A stretch of 64,000 bases of DNA from Nitrospirota bacterium (GTDB taxonomy: Bacteria > Nitrospirota > Nitrospiria > SBBL01 > JAADHI01): NCBI GenBank assembly GCA_029261135.1, contig JAJDBX010000009.1, positions 1 to 64,000 on the forward strand, in the 5' to 3' direction. Positions 52,884 to 63,246 of the stretch are shown here, in pieces. Under the pieces are notes generated by a model. It did not search any database. It was not told the origin of the DNA and worked only from the letters and a program-made list of their open reading frames with translations. Numbering within the stretch: position 1 is the first letter of the stretch; every line of letters begins with the position of its first letter. The position numbers were made by a program, and so were the translations under genes.

Positions 52884-53345
52884 TTAAAACTTAAACTGAA
52901 GATCAACCTGCACAATATCTTCCTCACTCGGGCCATTGATCTCTTCAGTCATGTAGTAATCGATCCCGAAAATCACATTCTCTTTTAGTCCGACTTGGGT
53001 AATTACTTCATGTTCTTTGAAGACGGTTTTTCCGCCAAGCAGCTTTGCCGATTCAGAGCGTTTCACTTTGACGAAGGCGTAGTCAAACTGCAGACCTTTT
53101 GAAGAAAAAGAATCATCAAAGGTTTGGTTGGTGGATCTTGGGTCGTCGCCACCGCTTTGGTCTGGCGTGCTGCCATTTTGTTGAGTCAGTTGATAGCGGA
53201 GCCGTAAGTCTCCGTTCATTTTTATTGTTTTGACCCATTGGGGGAGTTCGTTTTCGTTTGCAGATACAATGGATGTGCTGAAAGGGATAATCGTGATCAG
53301 CACGGCACTCAAAACTAATGTCAGACGATGATAAAATTTCTTCAA
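52884..53345 (-). pseudogene. Porin remnant with internal deletion
   Basis: 153 residues: a signal peptide (about 1-29) and the opening of a putative porin (WVKTIKMNGDLRLRYQLTQ), then a jump to what reads as the last strands of the same kind of protein (GLKENVIFGIDYYMTEEI, EDIVQVDLQFKF with terminal Phe). Relatives of this 'putative porin' type are several hundred residues long, so the middle of the barrel appears to be missing in frame. It could also be a genuinely small, few-stranded outer-membrane protein. An upstream RBS (GAGG) is present. Confidence 0.6.
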
Positions 53346-53980
53346 TGGTTCAACCTCATTTATTTCACTTTGTTATTCAATAAGATAATTCTTGCAATCC
53401 ATTTGACATAAAGGGCTGTATTATTACAGCGATTGGGAGTTTATAAAAAAGCAGATTTGATTTAAGATAGAAACACATTTGAAAATAATTTGATTGATAT
53501 GCGGAATACATGGGACGCGTTTGCTCAAGAAGAGATCGGCCAATGTCTGTATGTTTTAGTTGTTCTCCTCTTTCTTTTTATCTGAGTGGCCGCGATCTCA
53601 TCCTGCTGAAATATGGTCACGAATGGGCTGCTTCACTTTTGTTATTTCGGGAAACGTCCCTCGGTTTTCCAGAACCCAATGAGCGGGTCGTTGACTGTCA
53701 TTTCAAATATGACATCGCTTCCCCGTTTCAAAGACAGTTCCGAAATTTCTTGAATGAAGCTTGTGAGCCGTTCTTGCGTCATCCAGGTGGTGCGTAGTTC
53801 CATCCTGCATTGTGTGTAATAAACAAGGGTGATGTGGTGATTCACCTGGTTTTCATGGGGGAATGTTCAGGGGAAGGGATCGAAAATTATCTAAACAGCG
53901 CACTGAAATCGAATAAGTTACTGTTTAAATCGATCAAATTCTTGTATAATAGGCTTCCTAATTACGAGTGACATTAAGAA
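53346..53980. other. 635-base intergenic region, one doubtful small minus-strand frame
   Basis: On the minus strand 53803-53642 reads MELRTTWMTQERLTSFIQE..., 53 residues of plausible helical composition but with only a weak RBS; I would not call it a gene without homologues. The plus-strand frame at 53510-53797 overlaps it and has a less protein-like composition. Near the right end TATAAT at 53945-53950 is a good -10 box. Confidence 0.3.
53945..53950 (+). promoter_or_regulatory. -10 box upstream of the PAS sigma-54 activator gene
   Basis: A perfect TATAAT 30 bases before the ATG at 53981. The -35 region 17 bases upstream (TGTTTA) is weak. Confidence 0.5.
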
Positions 53981-55384
53981 ATGACCATAAAAACAGAGCA
54001 AAAGTCACCTCAATTTTATTCGTCGGTTTTAAATAGTATCGCTGACCCCCTCATTGTGATCAAAGAGGGGTTTACGCTTGATTACGTGAATAACGCGGCT
54101 TCCGATGTTTCGGGTGACCATCAACTTGGACAGAAATGTTATGAAGTCCTGCATGGTCGAGAGGTTCCTTGTGATCCCTGTCCCTGTCTGACGGTCTTTG
54201 AGACAGGGAAACCTTTTCGTTCAATCAGAAAATCGGCATCCAATGGGAGTGGAATCCAAGAAGAGATTCGCGCTTATCCTGTTTTTGGAGGAGATGGCAA
54301 GGTCTCTCATGCCATTGAGATTATGCACCGTATGACTCCATCCTCCTCTATTGACCAAAATAATCGAATTTTTTTGAAGGAGAAAACCGCGACGGAAACA
54401 TCTCAACCGGCCATCAACAAAGAAGAGACTCATTTTTGCGGGATGATTGGCCGTAGCAAAAAAATGCGTGCGCTTTTCCAGATGATCCGTCTTGTGGCAC
54501 CCAGTGCCGCCACCGCACTTATTTATGGAGAAAGTGGCACAGGAAAAGAACGGGTCGCACAGGCAATTCACCAGATGAGTCCGCGGCGAGATCGCCCATT
54601 TGTTGCGATTGACTGTGGGGCGCTTCCTGAAGCACTACTCGAAAGCGAGCTCTTTGGTCATGTCAAGGGGGCGTTTACAGGAGCATTCTCAAATAAAACT
54701 GGTTTATTTGAAGAGGCTGCAGGTGGCACCCTTTTTCTAGACGAAATTAGCGATACGAGCCTTGTGTTTCAATCAAAGCTCCTTCGTGCGCTTCAGGAAG
54801 GAGAGATTCGTCCTGTGGGCGGAAACTGTAAAATCAAGGTGAATATTCGCTTGATTGCTGCGACAAATCGATCTTTAAAAGAAGGGATTACAAAAAAAAC
54901 TTTTCGGGAAGATCTCTATTATCGCTTGGCGGTGATGCCGATTATGATTCCCCCGCTTCGGGGTCGCTTAGATGATATCCCTTTACTTGTTGAACATTTT
55001 ATTGAAAAATATACGACTGAAAATGGTAAAGGGCCGATGTTTCTTTCAAAGGAGGCTTCTGAGTTGCTCTTAAGAATGCCGTGGAAGGGCAATGTTCGTG
55101 AATTAGAAAATGTTATTGAGCGGGGCGTATTGGTTTCTCAGCAATCGGAGATATCCCTTGAATCACTTTTGATCGAAGAAGAAGTGACTTCCCTCGGCTA
55201 TTCGTCTTCCGCATCACTTTTTAGTTCAACACAAGAGGCCTTGTCAAAAGTTGAGCGTGCACGCATTATTGAATCTCTGCAAGAGTGTAAAGGCAATAAA
55301 TCAATGGCTGCGCGTGCTTTGGGTATTTCCAGAGCCAGCTTCTATAACAAACTAAAACGGTATCAAATTTCAGCTTCAATCTGA
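53981..55384 (+). CDS. PAS-domain sigma-54-dependent transcriptional activator
   Basis: 467 residues. N-terminal PAS domain (about 10-115: [25 protein letters not shown], with [17 protein letters not shown], a Cys-rich loop common in this PAS type), AAA+ domain (about 150-385) with [14 protein letters not shown] and [10 protein letters not shown], and Fis HTH ([17 protein letters not shown]). No receiver domain, so it is not phospho-controlled; the PAS may sense a ligand or redox state. It stands upstream of EPS export genes and may activate them, but I see no -24/-12 site in the 198-base gap. Confidence 0.9.
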   Translation: MTIKTEQKSPQFYSSVLNSIADPLIVIKEGFTLDYVNNAASDVSGDHQLGQKCYEVLHGREVPCDPCPCLTVFETGKPFRSIRKSASNGSGIQEEIRAYPVFGGDGKVSHAIEIMHRMTPSSSIDQNNRIFLKEKTATETSQPAINKEETHFCGMIGRSKKMRALFQMIRLVAPSAATALIYGESGTGKERVAQAIHQMSPRRDRPFVAIDCGALPEALLESELFGHVKGAFTGAFSNKTGLFEEAAGGTLFLDEISDTSLVFQSKLLRALQEGEIRPVGGNCKIKVNIRLIAATNRSLKEGITKKTFREDLYYRLAVMPIMIPPLRGRLDDIPLLVEHFIEKYTTENGKGPMFLSKEASELLLRMPWKGNVRELENVIERGVLVSQQSEISLESLLIEEEVTSLGYSSSASLFSSTQEALSKVERARIIESLQECKGNKSMAARALGISRASFYNKLKRYQISASI

Positions 55385-55582
55385 TGATTAAATATTAGAG
55401 TCCTATTTATCCCATCCTCTTTTGCAATATTATCCTTGATCAAACACCCTTGAAGGGTTTTATTTTCCCGCTGTCTCTATTACTTAAAGGGTCTTCTTTC
55501 AATTTTTTGACGAATCATTGGTGTTTTATGGTTCAATATTTTAAGATAGGTTCCGAATGAAATTTTGAGGATTTCCTAAAAG

Positions 55583-58516
55583 ATGGCCTATTCCAAATAT
55601 TCTCCTTTTTTCTTTCAAAGAACCGCTCGATATTTATTTTATTCGCTTCATTTTTGGGGATGGATTCTTGTCCTTTTGGGCGCTTTTTTAAGTGATCCCT
55701 TGATTTCTTATGGGCAGATTCCTGTTGAGAATCCCGACCTCTTTCAACAGACGCCTTTGTCTTCGCAGCGTCAAATTGGATTAGACCCGTCTGCGGTATC
55801 TCCGAATCCCCTGAGGCCTGAAAGCATTGAGCGCGGAAAGGCTTTTTTACAAAATCAAGTCAAACAAAAATCGATCAAAGATCCTAAAAAACATCCCCTG
55901 ACACAAGACTTAGATAGTCAAAAAAAAGCAGGGCCTCAAGGCCTGAAAGAAAAGGGCTTCCAACATACAGACCGTTTAAAAGTACATGACCCTGCGCAAA
56001 TGCTTGAGGTGAAAAAAAAGGACTCCCCATTTGATGCTTACCTTCTTGAAGAAGTTCCTTCACATCTCTCTTTAATAATTGATCCGTTTGGACATGATCT
56101 TTTTCGCGACTCTCCCATAAACTTCTCGCCCCTTGAAGCCATTCCTGTTGAACCGAACTATCTTCTGGGACCCGGAGATGAGCTTCGTATCACAGTTTGG
56201 GGAAAAATCAATGCTGAATTTTCAGAATATTTGGATCGGGATGGAAAAATTGTCCTGCCGCAATTAGGGGCATTGCATCTATCGGGATTAAATTTTTCTG
56301 AAGCCAAAGACTTTATTCAAAAGGAGTTTAGCCGGTATTACAAGTTGACTGAGGTGAAGATGAACATCAGTATGGGGCAGTTGCGGACGATCCCAGTGTT
56401 CGTGGTGGGCAAAGTACAGCGCCCGGGGAGCTATACCCTCTCCTCTTTTTCAACAGTGATTAATGCGCTTTTTGCTTCGGGTGGGCCCAGCCAGGTTGGG
56501 ACGATGCGTGACATTCAGGTGAAACGAAAAGGGAAAACGGTTAGTCATTTTGATCTTTACGACCTCTTATTAAATGGAAATACAGGTCAAGATATTCGCA
56601 TGATGGCCGGCGATGTTATTTTTGTTCCCACTGTCGGTCCTCGTATTGGCATTTCCGGCAATGTGAAAGTGCCTGCCGTTTATGAAGCCAAAGAAGTGAT
56701 GAATCTTCGAGAACTGATCACGATGGCAGGCGGAATCAACGCGACAGCTTATCTTCAAAAGGTACAGATAGAACGGGTTTCCGGAAATGTGGACAAAATC
56801 GTACTTGATCTCAATCTAGAAGGCTTCGGAGATCAAGCCGATCTCAATTTAAAAGATGGCGATCTTGTGAAGGTTTTTTCGATTGATCCGAATGTAAAAA
56901 ACGGGGTGACTTTAAAGGGAAATGTTGTCCGACCCGGCATTTTTGAATGGCATACGGGAATGAGGTTACGGTCTCTTATTAAAGGTCTGGAGGATCTCTT
57001 GCCAGAAACTTTTTTAGACTATGCGCTGATTGAACGGCTTGCGCCACCTGATGGGCATAAAGAGATTCTTTCTGTTGCGCTTGAAAAATTGCTTGTTCAG
57101 GAGGATGAAAAAGAAAACCTGCTTTTGCGGTCAGGGGATACCATCGTTGTCTTTCATCAATCCGATTTCCTCGAGAAAACCTTGGTTCGGATTCATGGGG
57201 CTGTCAATAGGCCAGGGGACTACGAACACCGGGAAAATATGAAGCTTTCGGACCTTTTTAAATTGGCAGGAGGATTGAAACGTCCACAGCACCCAGAGTC
57301 CTATCTGCCTGATGGCATCATTATTCGGAAAATGTCTCCAGACTTCCATGATGAAAAAATTTCCTTTAATTTTAGAAAAGTAATCCTGAAGCAGGACGAT
57401 TCAGCAGATATTTTTCTTCATCACCTGGATGAAGTCTATCTTTTCGATCATTCGGATCTTTCACAAGAAAAAGAGGTACAGGTTGTCGGTGCCGTCAATA
57501 AACCCGGTCTTTTCCCCTGGGCAAAAAATATGCGTATCAAGGATCTCATTAATCTAGCCGAAGGCACAAAATATTATGCCTTTTTAGAATCTTCAGAACT
57601 GACACGCATCTCCGCAAACACAGAAGGTCCAAAGATACAACGGATTTCCATCAACATTGAAAAAGCCCTTGCAGGGGACGAAAAATCGAATCTTATATTA
57701 CGTCCCGACGACTATCTTTCTGTTCGATCCGTCCCGGAATGGGAAATTTATCGCACTGTACAGATTGACGGAGAAGTCCGGTTTCCAGGATCTTATACCA
57801 GTAAAAAAGGGGAACGGCTCTCTTCTCTGATTGAGCGGGCAGGTGGATTAACCCAAGATGCTTATCTTAAAGGGGCTGTTTTCACGAGAAAATCTGTACA
57901 AAAATTACAACAAAAGCAGCTTGATGACTCCATCGACCGCTTTGAGCAGCAGATGCTTTCAAAATCGGCCTCAACGATTGAGGCGTCCTTAAGCCCTGAT
58001 GCGGCTGTACAGCACAAAACATCAATGGAACAAAGGCATACGCTGATTCAACAAATGCGCGCGGCGAAGGCCATCGGGCGTATGTCGATTCATCTCACGG
58101 GTTTAGAATCATTTAAAGGCTCTTCCTCCGATATGCTGCTTGAAGAAGGAGATAGGCTCGATATCCCGGAGCAGCCTCAACAAATTCAAGTGATCGGTTC
58201 TGTGTTCAATCAAACGGCATTTATATTTGATGAAAATACGACCGTTTCAGAATATATCGGAAAGGCGGGCGGGATCACAGACGTCGCTGACGAAGAGAGC
58301 CTGTATATTCTCAAGATTGACGGAACGGCGGTGTCACGATACCAAAAAAGAGGGTTCTGGGCAAAAAATATTATTGCTTCTACACTGGATCCTGGAGATA
58401 CGATTGTGGTGCCGGAAGATATCGAAAAGATCGCATGGTTAAGAGAAACAAAGGATATGACGCAAATTCTCTACCAGATCGCGGTGGCTGCAGGGGTCTT
58501 ATTGGTGGCATTTTAA
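55583..58516 (+). CDS. Multi-SLBB polysaccharide export protein (Wza-like)
   Basis: 977 residues. One hydrophobic segment near the N-terminus (about 20-42, probably a signal or anchor), a low-complexity linker, then the PES domain (NYLLGPGDELRITVWGKINAEFSEYLDRDGKIVLPQLG, about 190-275) followed by about six SLBB domains, each with a pattern like VVGKVQRPGSYTL, ISGNVKVPAVYEA, LKGNVVRPGIFEW, IHGAVNRPGDYEH, VVGAVNKPGLFPW, IDGEVRFPGSYTS, and VIGSVFNQTAFIF. It ends in a short hydrophobic segment. This is the outer-membrane export channel of a capsule/EPS system; the Wzz-like protein is next. Confidence 0.9.
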   Translation: MAYSKYSPFFFQRTARYLFYSLHFWGWILVLLGAFLSDPLISYGQIPVENPDLFQQTPLSSQRQIGLDPSAVSPNPLRPESIERGKAFLQNQVKQKSIKDPKKHPLTQDLDSQKKAGPQGLKEKGFQHTDRLKVHDPAQMLEVKKKDSPFDAYLLEEVPSHLSLIIDPFGHDLFRDSPINFSPLEAIPVEPNYLLGPGDELRITVWGKINAEFSEYLDRDGKIVLPQLGALHLSGLNFSEAKDFIQKEFSRYYKLTEVKMNISMGQLRTIPVFVVGKVQRPGSYTLSSFSTVINALFASGGPSQVGTMRDIQVKRKGKTVSHFDLYDLLLNGNTGQDIRMMAGDVIFVPTVGPRIGISGNVKVPAVYEAKEVMNLRELITMAGGINATAYLQKVQIERVSGNVDKIVLDLNLEGFGDQADLNLKDGDLVKVFSIDPNVKNGVTLKGNVVRPGIFEWHTGMRLRSLIKGLEDLLPETFLDYALIERLAPPDGHKEILSVALEKLLVQEDEKENLLLRSGDTIVVFHQSDFLEKTLVRIHGAVNRPGDYEHRENMKLSDLFKLAGGLKRPQHPESYLPDGIIIRKMSPDFHDEKISFNFRKVILKQDDSADIFLHHLDEVYLFDHSDLSQEKEVQVVGAVNKPGLFPWAKNMRIKDLINLAEGTKYYAFLESSELTRISANTEGPKIQRISINIEKALAGDEKSNLILRPDDYLSVRSVPEWEIYRTVQIDGEVRFPGSYTSKKGERLSSLIERAGGLTQDAYLKGAVFTRKSVQKLQQKQLDDSIDRFEQQMLSKSASTIEASLSPDAAVQHKTSMEQRHTLIQQMRAAKAIGRMSIHLTGLESFKGSSSDMLLEEGDRLDIPEQPQQIQVIGSVFNQTAFIFDENTTVSEYIGKAGGITDVADEESLYILKIDGTAVSRYQKRGFWAKNIIASTLDPGDTIVVPEDIEKIAWLRETKDMTQILYQIAVAAGVLLVAF

Positions 58517-58518
58517 GC

Positions 58519-59673
58519 ATGACAGAGGAGATCCGGCAAGAGGACGACATTAACCTATTGGACTACTGGCGGGTGTTGTTCAAGCGAAAGCTTCTTTTTC
58601 TCGTCATCCTGAGTACGGCATTTATTCTCTCAGCCATCGTCAGTTTGAGCCTTCCTAAAATCTATGCATCAACAACAAGCCTTCTTCCCCCTCAAGACAG
58701 TGGTTCTGGTGCAGGTTTGATTTCTTCACAACTCCCCTCCGGACTGGGTGGATTTGCCGGGGGGATGCTTTCTGGAAAATCACCGATTCATCTTTGGATC
58801 GGGATATTAAAAAGTCGAACGGTTTTTGACGAAATTGTCGAACAATTTAATCTGAAATCTCTCTATCAAGTTCAAACAGTTTCGGATGCACGTCATCTCT
58901 TGCGCACCCAGGTTCACATCAAAAAATCAAAGGAAGACATTCTGTCCATTACAGTGGAGGGTAAAAATCCAGAACTGATTACACAAATGGCCAATGCTTT
59001 TGTTGAAGCTTTGGATCGGATGAATAAATCGATACTGACCACCTCGGGCGGACGCTTGCGTTTATTTGTCGAGAAAAGACTCAAAGAGGCGAAAATGGCG
59101 CTCACAGAAGCCGAAAATGCCGTCAGAGTTTTTCAGGAAAAAAACGGGGCCGTTAAACTGGATGCGCAATCTCAAGCGATTATCGGTGCCATCGGGACGC
59201 TCAAAGGAGAATTGATGGCCAAAGAGGTGGCGCTCCAGACATTGCTTTCTTTTGCAACGCCTCAAAATCCACAAGTGAAAACCTTAAAGACAGAAGTAAA
59301 AGAATTAAAAAGCGCCCTTTTAAATCTTGAAAAAGGAAAGGAAGGTGTGGATTCAAAGGGTATCTTTATCCCGACGGATCGCCTGCCTGACCTGGGACTC
59401 CAGTACGCGCGGCTTTTACGAGATGCTAAAATCCATGAAACCCTTTATGGTCTGCTCACTGAACAGTATGAGATGGCCCGAATTCAAGAGGCCAAGGACA
59501 GCTCCACGGTGCAAGTTTTAGATCTTGCAACGATCCCCGACGAAAACATTAAGCCCAAAAAGCGCCTTATCGTCATCCTATCCACATTTACAGCCGGATT
59601 TTTTGGCGTCTTTCTCATTTTTTTTCTAGAATATATCGAAAAATCGAAAATGCAATCGAGACCAAATGTTTAG
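58519..59673 (+). CDS. Wzz/GNVR-type chain-length determinant protein
   Basis: 384 residues from the ATG at 58519, two bases after the SLBB stop. Two membrane helices bracket a periplasmic coiled-coil region: DDINLLDYWRVLFKRKLLFLVIL (about 20-45) and PKKRLIVILSTFTAGFFGVFLIFFLEYIE (about 350-378). The middle has IYASTTSLLPP and a long helical part (KRLKEAKMALTEAENAVRVFQEKNGA). No tyrosine kinase domain is fused. It controls polysaccharide length with the export channel. Confidence 0.88.
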   Translation: MTEEIRQEDDINLLDYWRVLFKRKLLFLVILSTAFILSAIVSLSLPKIYASTTSLLPPQDSGSGAGLISSQLPSGLGGFAGGMLSGKSPIHLWIGILKSRTVFDEIVEQFNLKSLYQVQTVSDARHLLRTQVHIKKSKEDILSITVEGKNPELITQMANAFVEALDRMNKSILTTSGGRLRLFVEKRLKEAKMALTEAENAVRVFQEKNGAVKLDAQSQAIIGAIGTLKGELMAKEVALQTLLSFATPQNPQVKTLKTEVKELKSALLNLEKGKEGVDSKGIFIPTDRLPDLGLQYARLLRDAKIHETLYGLLTEQYEMARIQEAKDSSTVQVLDLATIPDENIKPKKRLIVILSTFTAGFFGVFLIFFLEYIEKSKMQSRPNV

Positions 59674-59682
59674 GGGGATTTA

Positions 59683-60507
59683 ATGGCTTTAGATGAAGAT
59701 CAGGAAACACCTGAAGTACCGATTGGAAAATGGCTTCCAGAGATTGTCGCACTTGCAGAACAGGCCGGAGAGGCGATCATGTCTGTTTATCGACAAGCGG
59801 ATTTAGGGACGACCTACAAGGAAGATCAGTCTCCCCTGACTCAAGCGGATCTTGCTGCCCATCATTTAATTATTGACGGACTTAAAGCACTCACGCCTGA
59901 AATTCCGGCCTTATCAGAAGAATCAAAAATGATTTCTTATGAAACGCGCCGTGAATGGGAACCCTACTGGCTTATCGATCCTCTAGACGGTACCAAAGAA
60001 TTTGTAAAACGTAATAAGGAATTTAGTGTGAATATCGCATTAATACAAAATCATAAGCCGGTGCTGGGTGTTGTTCTTGCGCCTGCCTTAGGTCTTACTT
60101 ATTCTGCAGTAAAAGGATGTGGCAGTTTCAGAAAAGAACCCGAAACAGCCCCTGTTCAGATCTCTGTTTCGGATTATCGAAATCGCATCATGAAAATTGC
60201 CGTGAGTCGATCTCATGGGAGTCCTGCTTTAGCGGCTTTTCTTCAAAAAATACAGCCCCATGAATTGGTCGAAATGGGAAGTTCACTCAAACTCTGTCTT
60301 GTTGCAGAAGGGGCGGTGGATCTTTATCCGAGGCTCGGGCCGACCATGGAATGGGATACCGCCGCAGCGCATGTGATTGTGACAGAAGCAGGCGGCAGTG
60401 TAACGGATAGAGTCGGGGAGTCTCTCTGCTACAATAAAGAAAATCTTTTAAATCCGGATTTTTTTGTTCGGGGCGCCCCGCAAATGTCTTTGGAGAATTA
60501 TTTTTAA
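59683..60507 (+). CDS. cysQ: 3'(2'),5'-bisphosphate nucleotidase CysQ
   Basis: 274 residues. Inositol-monophosphatase-type metal-dependent phosphatase acting on PAP/PAPS by-products of sulfate assimilation. Motifs: DQSPLTQADLAAHHLI, LSEESKM (metal ligand Glu), YWLIDPLDGTKEF (metal Asp pair), and GPTMEWDTAAAHVIV. It has a 23-residue N-terminal extension before the usual start. It lies 9 bases after the Wzz gene; CysQ-like genes are often next to polysaccharide genes in Gram-negatives, possibly because sulfated sugars or PAP arise there. Confidence 0.93.
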   Translation: MALDEDQETPEVPIGKWLPEIVALAEQAGEAIMSVYRQADLGTTYKEDQSPLTQADLAAHHLIIDGLKALTPEIPALSEESKMISYETRREWEPYWLIDPLDGTKEFVKRNKEFSVNIALIQNHKPVLGVVLAPALGLTYSAVKGCGSFRKEPETAPVQISVSDYRNRIMKIAVSRSHGSPALAAFLQKIQPHELVEMGSSLKLCLVAEGAVDLYPRLGPTMEWDTAAAHVIVTEAGGSVTDRVGESLCYNKENLLNPDFFVRGAPQMSLENYF

Positions 60508-60561
60508 GATTGAATTATGAGACCCAACTTATAATTGGGGGAGCTCTGTCATCGGAAGGGA

Positions 60562-63246
60562 TTACCCCTTATATCCTTGAAAATTAGTAACAAGTTCATC
60601 AAACGATTTTGGTTTATATTTATTGAAGTTTTCTTCATCCACAAACACAAAGTCATAGCTTACGTCTGTCTGTACCTGGTTAATGTCTTCACCCCATTGC
60701 TTGAGTCGCCGCATTTTAAGGGGGACATCCACATCTTCCAAGCCTTTCGTTTCAACAATAAAGACCTCACGTTCTGATTTTTTGACGATGAAATCCGGGT
60801 AATAATTGGAGATGTTTCCGTCGGCATTGACGTAATCAATCCTGAAATGGACAGCCAGATAATTTTTAACATACGAAATAATATCGGCACATTCTTCAAG
60901 AAAAGAGGCAAACTGCAATTCCAGGTGACTGTCACCAATAATTTTATTGAAGATGCTTTTCTTGGGGACGATATATCCCTGTTCCTTGACGACGAATGGT
61001 CGGGTAAGTCTCAGTTTGATCGTGTCGCGAATTTCCGCGTCCCCTTTGTCCTTAATTGTGAGGGCATTGATCTCTTTCTTGAATGTTTCAATCAGGGTTT
61101 TAGTCGCAGCTAATTCTGACAGGTTCCGCAGTGTGTTCAGCTTGTCCAGATCCACGCATTGATCAAACAGTTCATCTCGAATAAACCCTTTTACCTTTCC
61201 ATAGAGCACATCATAACCGCTGAATAGTCTCAAATCCTTCATGATGGTTTGCGTGAAATATCTGACCACGGAGCGATAATCTGTCACCGCGCTGGATGCA
61301 AGCTTGGTCGTATGGTTTATTTCTCCGGTTGTAATATCTTTAAAGACAATCTCCCTCTGGTCGTCCTCACTGAAGAGTCGGTATTCCACTTTTTTATGGC
61401 CGAAACGACTCGGCTCAAGATTAGAAAGGTTCTTGTAATCCCGATATATCCTAGGTGTTAAGATCGGTATTTTTATTTCAAGTTTATTGATATCCTTATT
61501 TGTGTTTTCGTTATCCACTTCAACAATTAGTGGGGTAAGCGGCTTTGTCCCTTTTCCCATCGCTTTGTGTTCTAGCTCAACGCCTTCTGACTGGATCGAC
61601 TCGACAAAGTCCATAAAGGCGTCTGTTCCCACGACGCTGACATATTCTTCAATATCAAAGCCTGGGTACATAAGGCGCAGTCCGCGCCCTAATGTCTGTT
61701 CGGGCAAAATATTGCTTTTTGAGGAATAGGCTCGAAGTCCGACAATGGTGGTGACATTTTTGACGTCCCAGCCCTCTTTTAGCATGAGTACAGAGACGAT
61801 CGCCTTAAAAGGGCTGTCCCAATGATCGATATTGTTTGACTGCCTACGCAATTTTTCCAGTTCTTCTTTTTTCTTCCCGCTCGTCGATTCACTTATTTCA
61901 CCATTGTTTTTCGTATGAATGACCAGAACCGCACCTTTGAGTTCTGCATAGGTCGTTTCTAAATATTCTGCCACGTCGTCGCAATTCTTCGTGTCGTCTG
62001 TCATGACAAAGAGGATGGCCTTTTTATCCATTTTTTCATGTTCGGTATATGCTTTGCGCCACTCCTCAATACCGAGGTTCAGGTAATCGGCGTATTTTTC
62101 TGTGTATCTGGAACTCTGTCTTTCTTTCAGTTTGGCGCGGCTTGCCAAATCCGGCAGGACCGGATGTTTGACGACATTCTGAAAAATCGCCTCGACTAAT
62201 GGATAGTCCGAAACCGTCTGCACAAAAATTGCGCCGTTATTGTGTTTAGGTGTTGCCGTGACATCGACTTGCAGTGCCAGGAACCGGTCTTTATGTTTCA
62301 ATCGGTTATGAATGTCTTCTATAGATTTAAACCACGCCATTTTGGGATCATGGATGTGGTGTGCCTCGTCATTGAGGACAACCAGTTCATCAATCTCCCG
62401 GACAATATCACTGAGGTTTACTTTAGAATCTGTGGTTGCACCGGTGGGGCGTGGCCCCAGAAAATAATCCATCGTATCTTCATCATCCGCCGATGCCGCT
62501 ACATCACTGCCGGAATAAATGCGGTGGATATTGCTCAGAAATATATTTCCGGTTTTTTGAGTCATGTTGACATCATCCTGAATGTGCAAGGTCAGTTGAA
62601 AGTCATCGTGCCAATTGTTCCCTTCAAATCCGTTATCGGGCAACACCGGGTCTTCAAAGAAAATCCTTAAACCGTCAAAGTCGGCGCGGATTCTATCCAG
62701 CACAATAATATTGGGTGTGATCACCAGGAAATTTCTGGCTAAGTCGGAATCAGTCTCATAAAGTTTGTGGAAATAGCACCAAGCCAGAATCAGGCTCATC
62801 ACTTTAGTCTTGCCCGATCCGGTTGCCATTTTTATGACAAAGCGTCGCCATTCTTCATTGAACATATTTGCGGAAACAGCACCCGAGCGATCAAAGCGGA
62901 TCAGGTCGTATTTGTCCTTCACCCGGACGACATCATAGAGGTAGATAATGGTTTCAAGCGCTTCGCGCTGCGCAAAATAATATTGAAATCCCGCCATTGA
63001 CCCGTCGGCCTTTGGCAGGAGATGTTCGGTTTTAAACCACCAGTTCAAGAGTGCTTTGCTGGTATTTGATGCCCCTTCATAATCTCTGCTCCGCCATGTT
63101 GTTACTTTTTTACGGAGTTCATGCACTAGAGGCGGCAATAGTTTTTCGTAGCTGGTTTCACGCAAGGTCTCGTCTGCGGGGAACCAACGGATTGCCGGAT
63201 CAAGAATGGTGTGAGGTGAGCCAGGGAAATCGGGATGCAGGGCCAT
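60562..63246 (-). CDS. Type III restriction-like helicase-nuclease (Res)
   Basis: 894 residues. N-terminal DEAD/DEAH superfamily 2 helicase: Walker A MATGSGKTKVMSL near 145, LITP..ITPNIIVLDRI, VVLNDEAHHIHD (DEAH box), VDVTATPKH, and motif VI EQTLGRGLRLM. A PD-(D/E)XK nuclease follows in the C-terminal 120 residues: NYYPDFIVKKSEREVFIVETKG holds the PD and ExK residues. This matches Res subunits of type III restriction systems, which translocate on DNA after recognition by Mod. No Mod gene is in view; one may lie to the right beyond the window. It begins inside the end of the small gene upstream (TAATG). Confidence 0.9.
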   Translation of the reverse strand: MALHPDFPGSPHTILDPAIRWFPADETLRETSYEKLLPPLVHELRKKVTTWRSRDYEGASNTSKALLNWWFKTEHLLPKADGSMAGFQYYFAQREALETIIYLYDVVRVKDKYDLIRFDRSGAVSANMFNEEWRRFVIKMATGSGKTKVMSLILAWCYFHKLYETDSDLARNFLVITPNIIVLDRIRADFDGLRIFFEDPVLPDNGFEGNNWHDDFQLTLHIQDDVNMTQKTGNIFLSNIHRIYSGSDVAASADDEDTMDYFLGPRPTGATTDSKVNLSDIVREIDELVVLNDEAHHIHDPKMAWFKSIEDIHNRLKHKDRFLALQVDVTATPKHNNGAIFVQTVSDYPLVEAIFQNVVKHPVLPDLASRAKLKERQSSRYTEKYADYLNLGIEEWRKAYTEHEKMDKKAILFVMTDDTKNCDDVAEYLETTYAELKGAVLVIHTKNNGEISESTSGKKKEELEKLRRQSNNIDHWDSPFKAIVSVLMLKEGWDVKNVTTIVGLRAYSSKSNILPEQTLGRGLRLMYPGFDIEEYVSVVGTDAFMDFVESIQSEGVELEHKAMGKGTKPLTPLIVEVDNENTNKDINKLEIKIPILTPRIYRDYKNLSNLEPSRFGHKKVEYRLFSEDDQREIVFKDITTGEINHTTKLASSAVTDYRSVVRYFTQTIMKDLRLFSGYDVLYGKVKGFIRDELFDQCVDLDKLNTLRNLSELAATKTLIETFKKEINALTIKDKGDAEIRDTIKLRLTRPFVVKEQGYIVPKKSIFNKIIGDSHLELQFASFLEECADIISYVKNYLAVHFRIDYVNADGNISNYYPDFIVKKSEREVFIVETKGLEDVDVPLKMRRLKQWGEDINQVQTDVSYDFVFVDEENFNKYKPKSFDELVTNFQGYKG

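Noticed and set aside
53510-53797. 95-residue plus-strand frame in the porin-activator gap
   Set aside because: Composition is not protein-like, no RBS, and it overlaps a slightly better minus-strand frame that is itself doubtful.
55385-55582. Sigma-54 promoter upstream of the SLBB gene
   Set aside because: No GG...GC pair at -24/-12 spacing was found in the 198-base gap.
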